6,804 nucleotides of DNA from an uncultured Bacillota bacterium (GCA_947176475.1 CAMWQX010000060.1:1-6804), one strand, 5' to 3'; positions 1-6,771 are shown, numbered from the stretch's first letter. Program-made: numbers and translations. Notes: generated by a model from the sequence alone, not told the origin.

Positions 1-1
1 T

Positions 2-1312
2 ATCAAAGGAAAGTTGTTTGAATGGCTTCCCTATACAGCTAAGAAATGGCTTCCTTCATCAGCTGTTATAAGTAAAATACCAGCAGATCGAAGTCAGGAA
101 TATTTTTTCAATAATAATCATGAACGTTTAAAAAGATTAAAAGATGAATATCATGTGAAAAATTATGAAGAGATGGAAGGATTAGTTTCGCTTGGTTATA
201 TCTTAGGATTGTTTGATAGTAAAGAATCAACAAGTGAAAAAGCCATGAACTATATTATCGAATATTTTTTAAAAAAGGGAATAACAGCTAATGAACTTCA
301 TACGACTTATGGAGCGATTGATTTAAGGAAAGGTTATAATAAAAAATTTGCTGACTTTTTTATGCAACATTATGCTAATGATTGTTGTGCTTTTATTGAA
401 CCTGATCTTAATATTAATATGGTAGGTGAACTTTTTGAGAGATTTGATGAAGTACTTGAAAGTCGTCCAGAAAAAAGAATAAAAACGCGTACAATAAATA
501 AATTATTAACACCAATAGATGCAATGGCTTCTATTACAAAGTTTGAAATAGATAGAGAATTACTTGGAGAAAAAGAGAATGATGAATGTTATATTAATCT
601 TATGGAATTATTAATGAAATTTGGAGCAAGTAAAGCTGAACTTAAGTGGGCGATTGGTCTTTATGAACAAGCCCTTGCCATTGATGAAGAAAAAGTAAAA
701 ATTCCTCATATTGAAGATTTTAAAACAAGTTTAATGAAATTTAGGTCATGTTTAAAAAGTGATCCTCATGCCTTTCTTAGTGGTAGAAAAACAAATTGTT
801 GTTCAAGATATGGAGGATTTGCTCAAGACCGTTTAACCCATGTTATAACAGATCCCAATTGGCGATATGTAACTTTTGTCACACCAAATAGGACTTTCTT
901 TGATGGTTTAGTTTGGTATGATGAGGAAGAAAAGACAGTTTGTATTGATAATGTTGAAGGTCAGTTTAGTAAGATTGATAAAAACAATGATGCTGCTGTT
1001 GCTTTAATGGCTGATGCAATTATTCGTTATGCGGATGGAATATATCATAAAATGAACGAACAAAATATTCCTTGTGCCAAAGTTAATGTAGGTAATGATC
1101 CTGGAACAGCATCGTGGGAAATATTCAATTATGCAAATCAGCAAGGATTAATTTATGAAGATAGCCATCCATGTAATTATCCAGAGAGAAATAATATATC
1201 AACTGATGCCGAAAAACAAAAAAAAATAACGCATCACAAAACATTCACATTTAGAGTAAAACAAAATAATTTATCTAAAAAAATATATTTAAAAAGTGTT
1301 GCACACAATTAA
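2..1312 (+). CDS. GNAT-like CC-motif protein, 5' partial
   Basis: The frame is open to the left edge, so the N-terminus lies outside the window. A TTG at 14 has an AAAGGA only 3 nt upstream, too close to be a good start. Numbering from that TTG, residues about 30-150 are helical, with a G-Y-I-L-G-L-F-D stretch near 61-68 and Y-N-K-K-F-A-D-F-F at 108-116. Residues 250-400 form the conserved module: G257-x-x-T-N-C262-C263-S-R-x-G-G, then a T-D-P-N turn near 279-282, I-D312-N-V-E315-G, K-V-N-V-G at 356-360 and S-T-D-A-E-K-Q at 396-402. From memory of the family, this pattern occurs in large bacterial and phage proteins whose module looks like a degenerate GNAT acyltransferase fold. The fold is an inference and no substrate can be named. 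No signal peptide or membrane segment is visible, so it is probably cytosolic. The 28 residues after 404 contain no Asp or Glu, and an A9 tract precedes them. Confidence 0.8.
   Translation: MKGKLFEWLPYTAKKWLPSSAVISKIPADRSQEYFFNNNHERLKRLKDEYHVKNYEEMEGLVSLGYILGLFDSKESTSEKAMNYIIEYFLKKGITANELHTTYGAIDLRKGYNKKFADFFMQHYANDCCAFIEPDLNINMVGELFERFDEVLESRPEKRIKTRTINKLLTPIDAMASITKFEIDRELLGEKENDECYINLMELLMKFGASKAELKWAIGLYEQALAIDEEKVKIPHIEDFKTSLMKFRSCLKSDPHAFLSGRKTNCCSRYGGFAQDRLTHVITDPNWRYVTFVTPNRTFFDGLVWYDEEEKTVCIDNVEGQFSKIDKNNDAAVALMADAIIRYADGIYHKMNEQNIPCAKVNVGNDPGTASWEIFNYANQQGLIYEDSHPCNYPERNNISTDAEKQKKITHHKTFTFRVKQNNLSKKIYLKSVAHN
1218..1226 (+). repeat. A9 homopolymer tract inside a coding region
   Basis: Nine consecutive A bases encode the Q-K-K-I part of the upstream gene. 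With one A fewer, the next codon after K404 is TAA and the protein ends there. With one A more, translation runs a few codons further and stops at a TAG. The tract is therefore a possible slippage or sequencing-error site that controls a 28-residue tail. Confidence 0.7.
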
Positions 1313-1328
1313 AGAGGTATGTTACAAT
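1299..1328 (+). promoter_or_regulatory. Promoter for the 212-residue gene
   Basis: The -35 is TTGCAC (1299-1304) and the -10 is TACAAT (1323-1328), with an 18-bp spacer. TATG followed by one base precedes the -10, giving the TRTGn extended -10 common in Gram-positive bacteria. The weak -35 is partly offset by this. The -35 lies in the last codons of the upstream gene. The predicted start near 1335 leaves a leader of about 22 nt. Confidence 0.6.
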
Positions 1329-1356
1329 AGCAAAAAAGTGAGGAAGTGAAGATTTT

Positions 1357-1995
1357 ATGAGTCAAATATCGATAGTTCCAAAGTATAAGGAACAAAATGG
1401 AGAATCATGTGGGGATCCTGTACCAAAAATATATATGGTTGAAGGAATAGAGGTTGTGGGAGAAATAAGTCCATATAGTGTTGCTCCCTTGCGAATCTTA
1501 ACTTATTTGTTAGATAGACAAAGAATTAATTATAGGGTTAAAACTATTAATGGAGATCCTTGGCAAATATCCCAAATATTATTAGATGATAAATATGCAG
1601 AATATGTTCAAGAAGTATTAAAAGAAATTATGGAGTATCGTTGTGCATATGAACTTGGTAGTGAATATGTGGAAATAATAAGACAATTACCTTTTGAAAT
1701 AGCTATGAGAACAAGTCAAAATATAATGAATTATGGTAAAACTCGTGAAGAACATCTCGAGGATAAAAAGTTGAGTTTTCAAAAATGGGGAGAATATAAT
1801 GCTATGGTTGGTAGGGACTCTTATAATAATCCAAATAAATCCAAAGATAATGTCATTATTTCAAAAGATACACCAACTTTAAGAAAACATTTAATTTATA
1901 AATCTTCTCGTGGTGGTTATAATATTAAAACAAAAGGATATTCTGATAGTACTTTAGATCACTATTGTTTTATTGATAGTGGAAAATGGGATTAA
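1357..1995 (+). CDS. Hypothetical protein, 212 aa
   Basis: I do not recognise this family. The ATG at 1357 has a TGAGGA-type ribosome binding site at 1339-1344, about 12 nt upstream, which is somewhat long. The protein is soluble: no signal peptide and no membrane segment. Residues about 25-125 look like a compact mixed domain, with an amphipathic helical stretch near 76-98 (L-L-D-D-K-Y-A-E-Y-V-Q-E-V-L-K-E-I). Residues 126-212 are polar and Lys/Asn/Tyr/Ser-rich, ending C-F-I-D-S-G-K-W-D. The three cysteines (18, 96, 204) are isolated and do not form a metal-binding pattern. The gene follows the CC-motif gene by 44 bp with no terminator between, so it can be co-transcribed with it as well as being driven by its own promoter. 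Base use resembles its neighbours. It is probably a real gene, given the promoter, ribosome binding site and downstream terminator, but no function can be given. Confidence 0.75.
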   Translation: MSQISIVPKYKEQNGESCGDPVPKIYMVEGIEVVGEISPYSVAPLRILTYLLDRQRINYRVKTINGDPWQISQILLDDKYAEYVQEVLKEIMEYRCAYELGSEYVEIIRQLPFEIAMRTSQNIMNYGKTREEHLEDKKLSFQKWGEYNAMVGRDSYNNPNKSKDNVIISKDTPTLRKHLIYKSSRGGYNIKTKGYSDSTLDHYCFIDSGKWD

Positions 1996-2060
1996 TAAAG
2001 TTTTATGAGAATTATATTATTTTATGTTTAAAAAATTCGATATTTATAAATTTTAGCAAT

Positions 2061-2090
2061 AAAAAACATCAATTATTTTGATGTTTTTTT
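2061..2090. terminator. Bidirectional intrinsic terminator
   Basis: A 12-bp perfect inverted repeat: left arm AAAAAACATCAA (2061-2072), loop TTATT, right arm TTGATGTTTTTT (2078-2089). The A-run on one side and T-run on the other supply a U-tract in either direction, fitting its place between convergent genes. It overlaps the TAA of the minus-strand gene (2089-2091). The remaining intergenic bases 1996-2060 are plain AT-rich sequence with nothing I can identify. Confidence 0.85.
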
Positions 2091-3507
2091 ATTTAAGAAT
2101 AGGAAGCCAATCTTCTTTTGATTTTCTACGTAGTGATTTAGGTACACAATCGTAGAAGGCGGAATTTTCGGCTATGGCCATATCTATAAGCCAAAAGTCA
2201 TTGCCATTTTGCATGATGTCAATGGACCATTGACCATTAAGATTATCAGTGTTAGTAATAAGATTTTTGACATATTGTTTAACACGTTCTTTATTTTCTT
2301 CATAACGTTTCATAAGAATAGGTTCATGCATTACATAGATAGTGTAGTCGTGGATATTATGAGGACTATTGGCATCATTTTCGTGACCAAAGCGCTGCTT
2401 CATGGTTTTTGATTCCCAATAAGGACTCATACCAATAATCTCTTTGGTGTCAAAATCGACAAATACACGATATTCAGTATGAAGAGGAAGCCCTTTATAG
2501 ATTGTTGGATTATTTTCGGTATCCTTAATATATTCCCTTACAACCCATTCATCTGTAGTTGCTACACCGTAAAATCGTGGATAGGTCGTAAAACTTGTCA
2601 TTTCTACAGCTTGATTGTGGATAAATAGAAGATATTCGCCAAGTTCTCTTACTTCTTTTGGATCAGTTACGCGCGCATTGCGGAAATCAAACTTGGATGA
2701 GTATATTCCCGTTTTGATAAAGTAATCTTGAGTTTCATCAAGTTCAAAAGCTTGGCGACATACTTCATCAACGATATCTAGTGTTGTACGTGTAAGTTCA
2801 GGATAATCAATTCGAGTAAGTTGCAACATGGTTGTTGGAACTTTTAAAATAGTTGTCTTTGGTATTTTTAATTCTCCGTTGTCAAGAGCAGGTTCAACTA
2901 TATTAGGTAACCAATATCCCATAGATAGCTTATTAGTTGCTATAATTCTTCTAGTTATTTCATCAAGATCAAGAAGGTCTAAGGAACTGCGAAACATTTC
3001 GTACCACATTTGTCTTTTTTGAGGATTTTTTTCATTTAAAAAGTTTCGATAATTTTCAAGTGCAGTGATATAAGTTGGTGTATTAATATGAATTTTCATA
3101 AGATTTCCCGTCAATTGAGGACGCATCTCTTCTGGTAAGGCATTTATTTCTTCAAGAGTTACAGGATTATCAATTGGACTTCCAAGGTTATTGTTAGTTG
3201 TTACAGAATTTCCATCAAATTTCCAAGTAACACATTCATTCATAAGTTCATTGACAATGCGGTTTTTAATGTCTTCTAATTCGACACAATCGGGTATTTC
3301 TTTACTAGCGTTTAAAGAAGCCGCTTGACGAGAGTTAATTTCAAAAAAATTATCAGGGATTTCTTCAGGATTTAAAGCATAGAAAGTATAAGCACGTTCA
3401 AATTCTTCAAGTGCTTCTTTATTAGTTGATAGGAGTTTAGCTATTTCGTCTTTATCGATCGTTGTAAGTTCTTTTCCTTTTAATTTTCCTTTTAAAAAAT
3501 CAAACAT
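2089..3507 (-). CDS. ATP-grasp-like protein (D123/R2K type)
   Basis: The 472-residue product has an N-terminal region of about 250 residues with no motif I recognise, mostly helical and acidic, and a C-terminal half laid out like an ATP-grasp ligase of the D123/R2K type. The signals are F-I-K265-T-G-I-Y-S-S-K (nucleotide-binding lysine strand), V-V-R-E325-Y-I (adenine-pocket hinge), E-Y-R347-V-F-V-D (345-351, matching the E-F-R-x-F-V of D123 proteins), then I-I-G-M-S (357-361), W-S-I-D430-I and F-W-L-I-D442-M-A-I-A-E447-N-S (the acidic residues expected to bind Mg2+). Known families of this type use ATP to activate a carboxylate, or in eukaryotic CDC123 bind ATP while assisting assembly of eIF2. 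Substrate here is unknown. No signal peptide or membrane segment, so it is probably cytosolic. The ATG at 3507 is preceded by AAGGA (3519-3523). It is the last gene of the minus-strand set and has its own promoter. Family assignment is from residue layout only. Confidence 0.8.
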   Translation of the reverse strand: MFDFLKGKLKGKELTTIDKDEIAKLLSTNKEALEEFERAYTFYALNPEEIPDNFFEINSRQAASLNASKEIPDCVELEDIKNRIVNELMNECVTWKFDGNSVTTNNNLGSPIDNPVTLEEINALPEEMRPQLTGNLMKIHINTPTYITALENYRNFLNEKNPQKRQMWYEMFRSSLDLLDLDEITRRIIATNKLSMGYWLPNIVEPALDNGELKIPKTTILKVPTTMLQLTRIDYPELTRTTLDIVDEVCRQAFELDETQDYFIKTGIYSSKFDFRNARVTDPKEVRELGEYLLFIHNQAVEMTSFTTYPRFYGVATTDEWVVREYIKDTENNPTIYKGLPLHTEYRVFVDFDTKEIIGMSPYWESKTMKQRFGHENDANSPHNIHDYTIYVMHEPILMKRYEENKERVKQYVKNLITNTDNLNGQWSIDIMQNGNDFWLIDMAIAENSAFYDCVPKSLRRKSKEDWLPILK

Positions 3508-3532
3508 ATATTATTCATTCCTTTTTGTTTAT

Positions 3533-3561
3533 AGTATAGTTGTAAGGTGACCAAAATGCAA
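3533..3561 (-). promoter_or_regulatory. Promoter for the ATP-grasp-like gene
   Basis: On the minus strand, TTGCAT (3556-3561), a 17-bp spacer, then TATACT (3533-3538). The start would fall near 3526, giving a leader of about 19 nt. It lies in the 60-bp gap after the acidic-protein gene. No terminator hairpin is visible in that gap, so this promoter probably adds to read-through from the ABC operon rather than replacing it. Confidence 0.65.
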
Positions 3562-3567
3562 GGTAAA

Positions 3568-4056
3568 TTATTTAGATACTTTAGAGAAAAAGTTTTTTAT
3601 TAGTTTAGGTATACTCACTTTGGTATTAGGCATTTTAATCTTTAATAATCCATTATTTATATCGGAGATGTCTTCAAGAATGGTTATTTGATAAGACAGT
3701 ATTGTATATTCTTGAAGAGTCTTTTTATAGTCATCATCTTTATCATTCATGTGATGAATAATTCTTGCTACTTCGTCATATCTTTCGGCAACTTTTTTAC
3801 CAATTTCTCTTTGGTCTTCTCGATCTAGTTCGTTAAATTCAGAATAATCTATTAGCCAATCAAGACTTCTAAAGAAGGCGATATCTTCTTCATCCGTAAA
3901 TTCAAAAAAATCATATTTGTCATAATCATCAGGATCTAAGTCCTTATTTTCAAATATTTTTTGACTGATAGACGGAGGAAGTAAGCGAACTATATACTTT
4001 AGAAACTCTAAATCCTTTTTTTGAACATACATACTATGTTTAGTTGATATTTTCAT
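3568..4056 (-). CDS. Acidic small protein with cationic tail
   Basis: I do not recognise this 162-residue protein. The ATG at 4056 has AAGGAA (4065-4070) 8 nt upstream. Composition is sharply uneven. Residues 39-58 contain eleven Asp/Glu, and the acidic character continues to about 110. The last 25 residues (138-162) have seven Lys and no Asp or Glu, ending in an amphipathic stretch I-P-K-L-I-K-N-F-F-S-K-V-S-K. The middle (about 76-130) is predicted helical, probably coiled or bundled. No signal peptide or membrane segment. It starts 17 bp after the ABC gene stops, so the two share a transcript. Options are a regulatory or accessory protein of the transporter, a peptide precursor whose acidic part acts as leader, or a cytosolic protein held at the membrane by its tail. 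None can be chosen from sequence alone. Confidence 0.75.
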   Translation of the reverse strand: MKISTKHSMYVQKKDLEFLKYIVRLLPPSISQKIFENKDLDPDDYDKYDFFEFTDEEDIAFFRSLDWLIDYSEFNELDREDQREIGKKVAERYDEVARIIHHMNDKDDDYKKTLQEYTILSYQITILEDISDINNGLLKIKMPNTKVSIPKLIKNFFSKVSK

Positions 4057-4073
4057 ATATTATTTTCCTTTTT

Positions 4074-5792
4074 TTAAACTAATTCTTTTTTATATAATTT
4101 TTGGTATACTTTGTTATTCTTTATTAAGTTTTCATGAGTATCAAATCCGACTATTTTACCATTGTCTATGACAAGGATTTTATCACAGTCAATAACCGTA
4201 GATAGACGATGAGCAATGATTAGTATAGTATAATCTTTGCGAATTTTTTTAATAGAATGGTGAATATAATCTTGTGTTTCATTATCTAAGCTACTGGTAG
4301 CTTCATCAAGAATAAGAATTTTGCTATTTTTTAAGATGGCACGAGCAATAGCTAATCTTTGTTTTAAACCGCCAGATAAGATAACGCCATTTTCACCAAC
4401 TAAGGTATTATATTTTTTAGGTAGAGAATTGATGTATTCATCTAGAGCACATAATTTACATTTTTCTTTAATCTCTTTATCAGTAGCTTTCGGATTAGCA
4501 ATTTTTAAATTGTCTTTAATTGAGACATTGAAGATATAAGGATTTTGCGTAATCGTAGAAATGTTGGTTCTTAAACTTTCTTCAGTTAATTCCTCGATGT
4601 TTGTCTCATCAATTAAGATATCACCTGTATTAGCATTGTATAATTTATTAATTAAGTTAATGATAGTTGTTTTACCAACACCACTTTTACCAACAATACC
4701 AATGGTCTCACAAGGATTTATTTTAAGGTTAATATTTTTTAATACTTTATTATCATCATATCCAAAAGAGACATTTTTAAATTCAATAGAACCTTTGATA
4801 TCTTTTAAATTAGTTGTTCCGAATTTCTCTTTAGGATATTTAGTATCGTCAATAAGTTCATATAATCGCTCTATTGATAAGTTAAAACTTTTATAATCAC
4901 GATAAATATCATTTATATCATTTAGAAAGTAAACGGCACGACCCTTATACATGTAGATTACTAAGAAGGATGCTCCTGTTATTAAATTATATTTGAGTAA
5001 TATAACACCAAGAACAATAAAGAGAAAATTCATAGTTTCACGAATTATACTGGTTATAATATAGGTCTTTTGATCCTTTTTGCCACTTTTATATTCGTAG
5101 ATGATTAATTCTTTTTGATCATTTGTTGTTTTTTTGATTAAGTAGTTTTTTAAATTTAAAACTTTAATATCTTTAATACCACGAATTAATTCGCCAAAAC
5201 TACTCGAATATTTTTCATACATTTCGTTACTTTTTTTGCGTTCTTCTTCCCAGTTTTTTGTTCTTCGAAAATTGATATAGAAATTGATAGTGGAAAAGAT
5301 GAGAAGGAAAACTCCAATAATAGGGCTTATATAAAATATGTAGATAAATATGCCAATTGAGGTTAAAAAATCCGTTACACTGAATCTTATGCGGGTGAAG
5401 ATAGCAGCAAGACTTCTTGGTTCACTTTCAATTCGATTAGCAAAGAAGCCGGTTCCTTCTTTATCAAAATTTTGCATTTCAAGATTAAATAGTTCTTTTG
5501 AAACATCTTCCTTAATTTTTAGTTCAACCTGATTTTGGACATTTCGACTGCTTTCAGAGTTGAAATATCTTATGAATTCATCAACTAAATAAATTAAAAA
5601 AATAAGAAGAGCACATTTAAACATGGCTTCTAAATCGACGATGGTAATGGCACTCAATATCTTAGCAGATAATACTGGTGTTATAGTGTTTAAACCGACA
5701 ATTAATAATGATGTAATAAAATAGATAATGATATTTTTCTTTTCATTTTTGAAATAGTTAAATATCTTTTTATAATACTTCTTTTTATTCAT
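4074..5792 (-). CDS. ABC exporter half-transporter (membrane + ATPase)
   Basis: A fused transmembrane and ATPase protein of 572 residues, the normal length for type IV (MsbA/LmrA-like) exporters, which work as dimers in the cytoplasmic membrane. Numbering is from the ATG at 5792, chosen because AGGTGA (5798-5803) sits 5 nt upstream. An in-frame GTG at 5801 overlaps that site. Hydrophobic segments fall near 21-38, 58-75, 140-172 (two) and 245-285 (two), giving six helices. The ATPase domain has the A-loop aromatic Y345, Walker A G368-K-S-G-V-G-K-T, Q-loop Q416, signature L472-S-G-G-L, Walker B I-L-I-L-D-E497, D-loop S-S-L-D and H-loop H528, so it should hydrolyse ATP. The fifth signature residue is Leu rather than Gln. 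There is no N-terminal C39 peptidase domain, so it does not look like a leader-cleaving bacteriocin exporter. Substrate cannot be assigned; lipid, drug or peptide export are all open. A separate ATPase partner is not needed. It is first in the minus-strand operon. Confidence 0.95.
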   Translation of the reverse strand: MNKKKYYKKIFNYFKNEKKNIIIYFITSLLIVGLNTITPVLSAKILSAITIVDLEAMFKCALLIFLIYLVDEFIRYFNSESSRNVQNQVELKIKEDVSKELFNLEMQNFDKEGTGFFANRIESEPRSLAAIFTRIRFSVTDFLTSIGIFIYIFYISPIIGVFLLIFSTINFYINFRRTKNWEEERKKSNEMYEKYSSSFGELIRGIKDIKVLNLKNYLIKKTTNDQKELIIYEYKSGKKDQKTYIITSIIRETMNFLFIVLGVILLKYNLITGASFLVIYMYKGRAVYFLNDINDIYRDYKSFNLSIERLYELIDDTKYPKEKFGTTNLKDIKGSIEFKNVSFGYDDNKVLKNINLKINPCETIGIVGKSGVGKTTIINLINKLYNANTGDILIDETNIEELTEESLRTNISTITQNPYIFNVSIKDNLKIANPKATDKEIKEKCKLCALDEYINSLPKKYNTLVGENGVILSGGLKQRLAIARAILKNSKILILDEATSSLDNETQDYIHHSIKKIRKDYTILIIAHRLSTVIDCDKILVIDNGKIVGFDTHENLIKNNKVYQKLYKKELV

Positions 5793-5797
5793 ATACT

Positions 5798-5803
5798 TCA
5801 CCT
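5798..5803 (-). promoter_or_regulatory. Ribosome binding site fixing the ABC start
   Basis: AGGTGA on the minus strand lies 5 nt before the ATG at 5792. The alternative GTG at 5801 overlaps it and would lie only about 3 nt from the predicted transcript start, so the ATG is preferred. Confidence 0.75.
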
Positions 5804-5810
5804 GGCAGTT

Positions 5811-5839
5811 ATTATATCAAAAATAAGAGATTATGTTAA
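5811..5839 (-). promoter_or_regulatory. Promoter for the ABC exporter operon
   Basis: On the minus strand, TTAACA (5834-5839, five of six consensus bases), a 17-bp spacer, and a perfect TATAAT (5811-5816) with TGA directly before it (extended -10). This is the strongest promoter in the window by consensus. The start would be near 5804, leaving a leader of only about 12 nt that is almost all ribosome binding site. Confidence 0.75.
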
Positions 5840-5855
5840 TATGATAGTAATTATT

Positions 5856-5884
5856 TTGACTTTGAATAGCAAGTATGTTATAGT
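5856..5884 (+). promoter_or_regulatory. Promoter for the 286-residue gene
   Basis: TTGACT (5856-5861), a 17-bp spacer and TATAGT (5879-5884), preceded by TATG plus one base (TRTGn extended -10). The start would be near 5891 with a leader of about 20 nt. It points away from the ABC promoter, and the two -35 boxes are 16 bp apart. Confidence 0.75.
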
Positions 5885-5898
5885 ATACGACGTTGAAA

Positions 5899-5904
5899 GA
5901 GGGG
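5899..5904 (+). promoter_or_regulatory. Ribosome binding site fixing the 5911 start
   Basis: GAGGGG sits 6 nt before the ATG at 5911. An upstream in-frame TTG at 5893 would be about 2 nt from the predicted transcript start and ahead of this site, so it is not the start. Confidence 0.85.
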
Positions 5905-5910
5905 AATTTC

Positions 5911-6771
5911 ATGAATTTTAATCAAGAACAAGTTGAATATATTGGTCAATTTATAATGAATTATAATTCGGATGAGGATTTTAAGTTAGAAAGTCACAAA
6001 AAATATGATAGTGATTTAAAGAGTTTATCTATTTTAGAAATTTATGCTTTAGAGGAAGTTTTAAGATATGGTACTAAGAAAGTTTATGATAAATTTTTAG
6101 AAGCTAAGGGTTTAATGGGTGATGATGTAGCTGCCAAAACTTATGATGAATTTGTCAAATTACTTAGAGAAGATGAAGCATTTATGCAATATAAAAGGGA
6201 ACAAGTATTATATTCACCTTCAACTTTATCAGCTATCGAGATGTTAGCTTTTGAAATAGTTGGTATGCCAGAAGAAGAAAAAGTTCAAAATGAGGAACAA
6301 GAAGAAACTAAAGAAGAGACATATCAAGGTGAAGTTTTAGAATATGATCAACTTAATCCAATTAGATCAGCAACGGAAAGAGAAGTTAGAGAGACCTTAG
6401 AAAATTTAGTTATCGGCGAATTTATATTTAAACTTTTAGAACATCCAGCAATGAGAGCAATAAAAGATAGATGTGATGGTGGAAGAATAGCTAATGTTGA
6501 TAAGCCATTTATTATAGATAGAGTAAAAGCCGTTACTTCAACTCCTGAATTTCCATCTCAACTTAAGCAGTTAGTTGATGGGGCATTTGTAAAAGTACAG
6601 ATGGCTTTACTTCTTGGTAAAAGTAATGAAGAAGCATTCGCTGAATATTTACAGTTCAATACTAATATAAGTATTTATGAAATATGTGGTCTTGAAAGAG
6701 CAATGTTTGAAGACTTTGAAGCATATAATTTCTTTCAAGATGTTATAAATAATATGAAAAATAATAAATAA
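5911..6771 (+). CDS. Hypothetical two-part repeat protein, 286 aa
   Basis: I do not recognise this family. It is a soluble, largely helical acidic protein with no signal peptide or membrane segment. An N-terminal part (about 1-118) and a C-terminal part (about 150-286) are joined by a Glu-rich linker (120-140). The halves look related: I-G-Q-F-I at 11-15 parallels I-G-E-F-I at 168-172, and S-I-L-E-I-Y-A-L-E-E (40-49) parallels S-I-Y-E-I-C-G-L-E-R (254-263). A weaker third copy, S-A-I-E-M-L-A-F-E, lies at 107-115. The pattern fits a duplicated helical unit, perhaps a protein-binding scaffold, but no catalytic residues stand out. It is a single-gene unit, with its own extended -10 promoter upstream and a terminator directly after its stop. 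It is divergent from the ABC operon, so shared regulation through the common intergenic region is possible but not shown. Confidence 0.8.
   Translation: MNFNQEQVEYIGQFIMNYNSDEDFKLESHKKYDSDLKSLSILEIYALEEVLRYGTKKVYDKFLEAKGLMGDDVAAKTYDEFVKLLREDEAFMQYKREQVLYSPSTLSAIEMLAFEIVGMPEEEKVQNEEQEETKEETYQGEVLEYDQLNPIRSATEREVRETLENLVIGEFIFKLLEHPAMRAIKDRCDGGRIANVDKPFIIDRVKAVTSTPEFPSQLKQLVDGAFVKVQMALLLGKSNEEAFAEYLQFNTNISIYEICGLERAMFEDFEAYNFFQDVINNMKNNK

Noticed and set aside
14..16. TTG as the start of the first gene
   Set aside because: The frame stays open to the window edge, the AAAGGA upstream is only 3 nt away, and the family as I know it extends further N-terminal.
1996..2060. Small RNA or regulatory element between the convergent genes
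   Set aside because: The stretch is short and AT-rich, with no stem or promoter that stands out from background.
2209..2412. Plus-strand open frame of 67 codons rich in hydrophobic residues
   Set aside because: It is antisense to the conserved ATP-grasp part of the minus-strand gene; its composition reflects the opposite strand. The frame at 2828-3022 is rejected for the same reason.
4561..4896. Plus-strand open frame of 111 codons
   Set aside because: It lies wholly antisense to the ABC ATPase domain, whose motifs are certain, and has no credible ribosome binding site. The same applies to the open frames at 4321-4539 and 5350-5532.
4074..5792. Leader-cleaving bacteriocin exporter
   Set aside because: There is no N-terminal C39 peptidase domain; the protein enters its first membrane segment within about 20 residues. 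No double-glycine precursor was seen nearby.
5799..5801. GTG as the start of the ABC exporter
   Set aside because: It overlaps the AGGTGA site that serves the ATG at 5792 and would lie about 3 nt from the predicted transcript start.
5893..5895. TTG as the start of the 286-residue gene
   Set aside because: It lies upstream of the GAGGGG site and about 2 nt after the predicted transcript start.
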